Source: Rhyacichthys aspro (taxonomy: Eukaryota > Chordata > Actinopteri > Gobiiformes > Rhyacichthyidae). From it: a stretch of 64,000 nt of DNA. This document shows positions 63,915-64,000 of this stretch, piece by piece. Within the stretch, counting starts at the first letter, position 1. Each line of letters starts with the position of its first letter. Below the pieces are notes generated by a model. That model ran no database searches. It was not told the DNA's origin and worked only from the letters and a program-made list of their open reading frames with translations. The stretch spans positions 11,624,303-11,688,302 of the forward strand of contig CM072170.1 in NCBI GenBank assembly GCA_036850595.1. The letters are read 5' to 3'. The position numbers and the translations under genes are program-made.

Positions 63915-64000
63915 ATGTCTTTAATGAAACTGAGGAATCAGCATTCTCTCAGGCTGCCGCTGCTACCCCTGCTGCTGCTGCTGCTGCTGCCACATACAGA
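63915..64000 (+). other. Possible ORF start with leucine-rich signal-like segment, cut by window edge
   Basis: From an ATG at 63915 a frame stays open to the window end. It begins MSLMKLRNQHSLRLP and continues into a leucine run encoded by a (CTG)n tract at 63969-63990. It resembles a signal peptide, but a CTG microsatellite read in this frame gives leucine by default, so chance is likely. No family can be named from 28 codons. Confidence 0.12.
63969..63990. repeat. (CTG)7 trinucleotide repeat
   Basis: Seven CTG units near the right edge, in mdga2 intron 3. Confidence 0.93.

Larger units (their letters stand above)
59962..64000. other. mdga2 intron 3, right part to window edge
   Basis: Apart from the frame at 60643-60930 and the microsatellites, no gene is apparent. 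Blocks at about 60420-60560, 62030-62400 and 63060-63320 look non-repetitive and may be conserved non-coding DNA, which needs alignment to show. The expected next mdga2 exon, encoding a YLDDPV-like start, is not present. Confidence 0.5.

Noticed and set aside
49607..64000. Search for mdga2 exon 4
   Set aside because: No stretch encodes the conserved start of Ig domain 2 after a phase-1 acceptor, so the exon must lie beyond the window.
1..64000. CRISPR arrays, bacterial operons or phage-like modules
   Set aside because: The window is vertebrate nuclear DNA with spliced genes. No spaced direct-repeat array or prokaryotic gene layout is present.

Overview
The window is vertebrate genomic DNA, most likely from a teleost fish and plausibly a percomorph. 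The reasons are moderate GC content, long gene-poor introns, very short introns (75-119 bp, with one of 486 bp) in the compact gene on the minus strand, fish-type tRNA-like and TTAA-flanked repeats, and protein sequences matching teleost/vertebrate families. There is no bacterial-style gene organisation. Almost all of the short open frames are chance frames in non-coding DNA.

Layout. A CpG-rich block at about 470-1408 is the leader and promoter region of mdga2 (MAM domain-containing GPI-anchor protein 2), read on the plus strand. Three coding exons are visible: 1409-1481 (signal peptide), 41361-41500 and 49432-49606 (together the first Ig domain). They are joined by introns of about 39.9 kb and 7.9 kb, and a third intron runs off the right end. 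Splice phases and sequence match across all three exons, so the window holds only the first ~130 residues of this neuronal adhesion protein.

Inside mdga2 intron 1, on the opposite strand (29417 down to 27588), lies a complete eight-exon gene for a secreted six-cysteine astacin metalloprotease (C6AST/nephrosin-like). It has an intact zinc site, Met-turn, aspartate-switch propeptide, a TATA box and a poly(A) signal. About 250 bp beyond its stop codon is a degenerate hammerhead-ribozyme-like motif typical of Penelope-like retroelements. About 1.7 kb upstream of its promoter is a 921-bp TTAA-flanked, piggyBac-like MITE that carries two perfect CRE palindromes.

The rest is intronic DNA with scattered repeat remnants: two tRNA-like SINE-type pieces, three hAT-like fragments, microsatellites, a 21-bp minisatellite that also occurs inverted, and a perfect 11-bp hairpin. 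A few open frames are worth checking: a signal-peptide-like ORF with DDI repeats at 48040-48270, a coding-looking frame at 60643-60930, a leucine-rich ORF start at the right edge, and a candidate spliced minus-strand exon at 46441-46535. Nothing in the sequence ties the astacin gene to mdga2 functionally; the nesting is positional.
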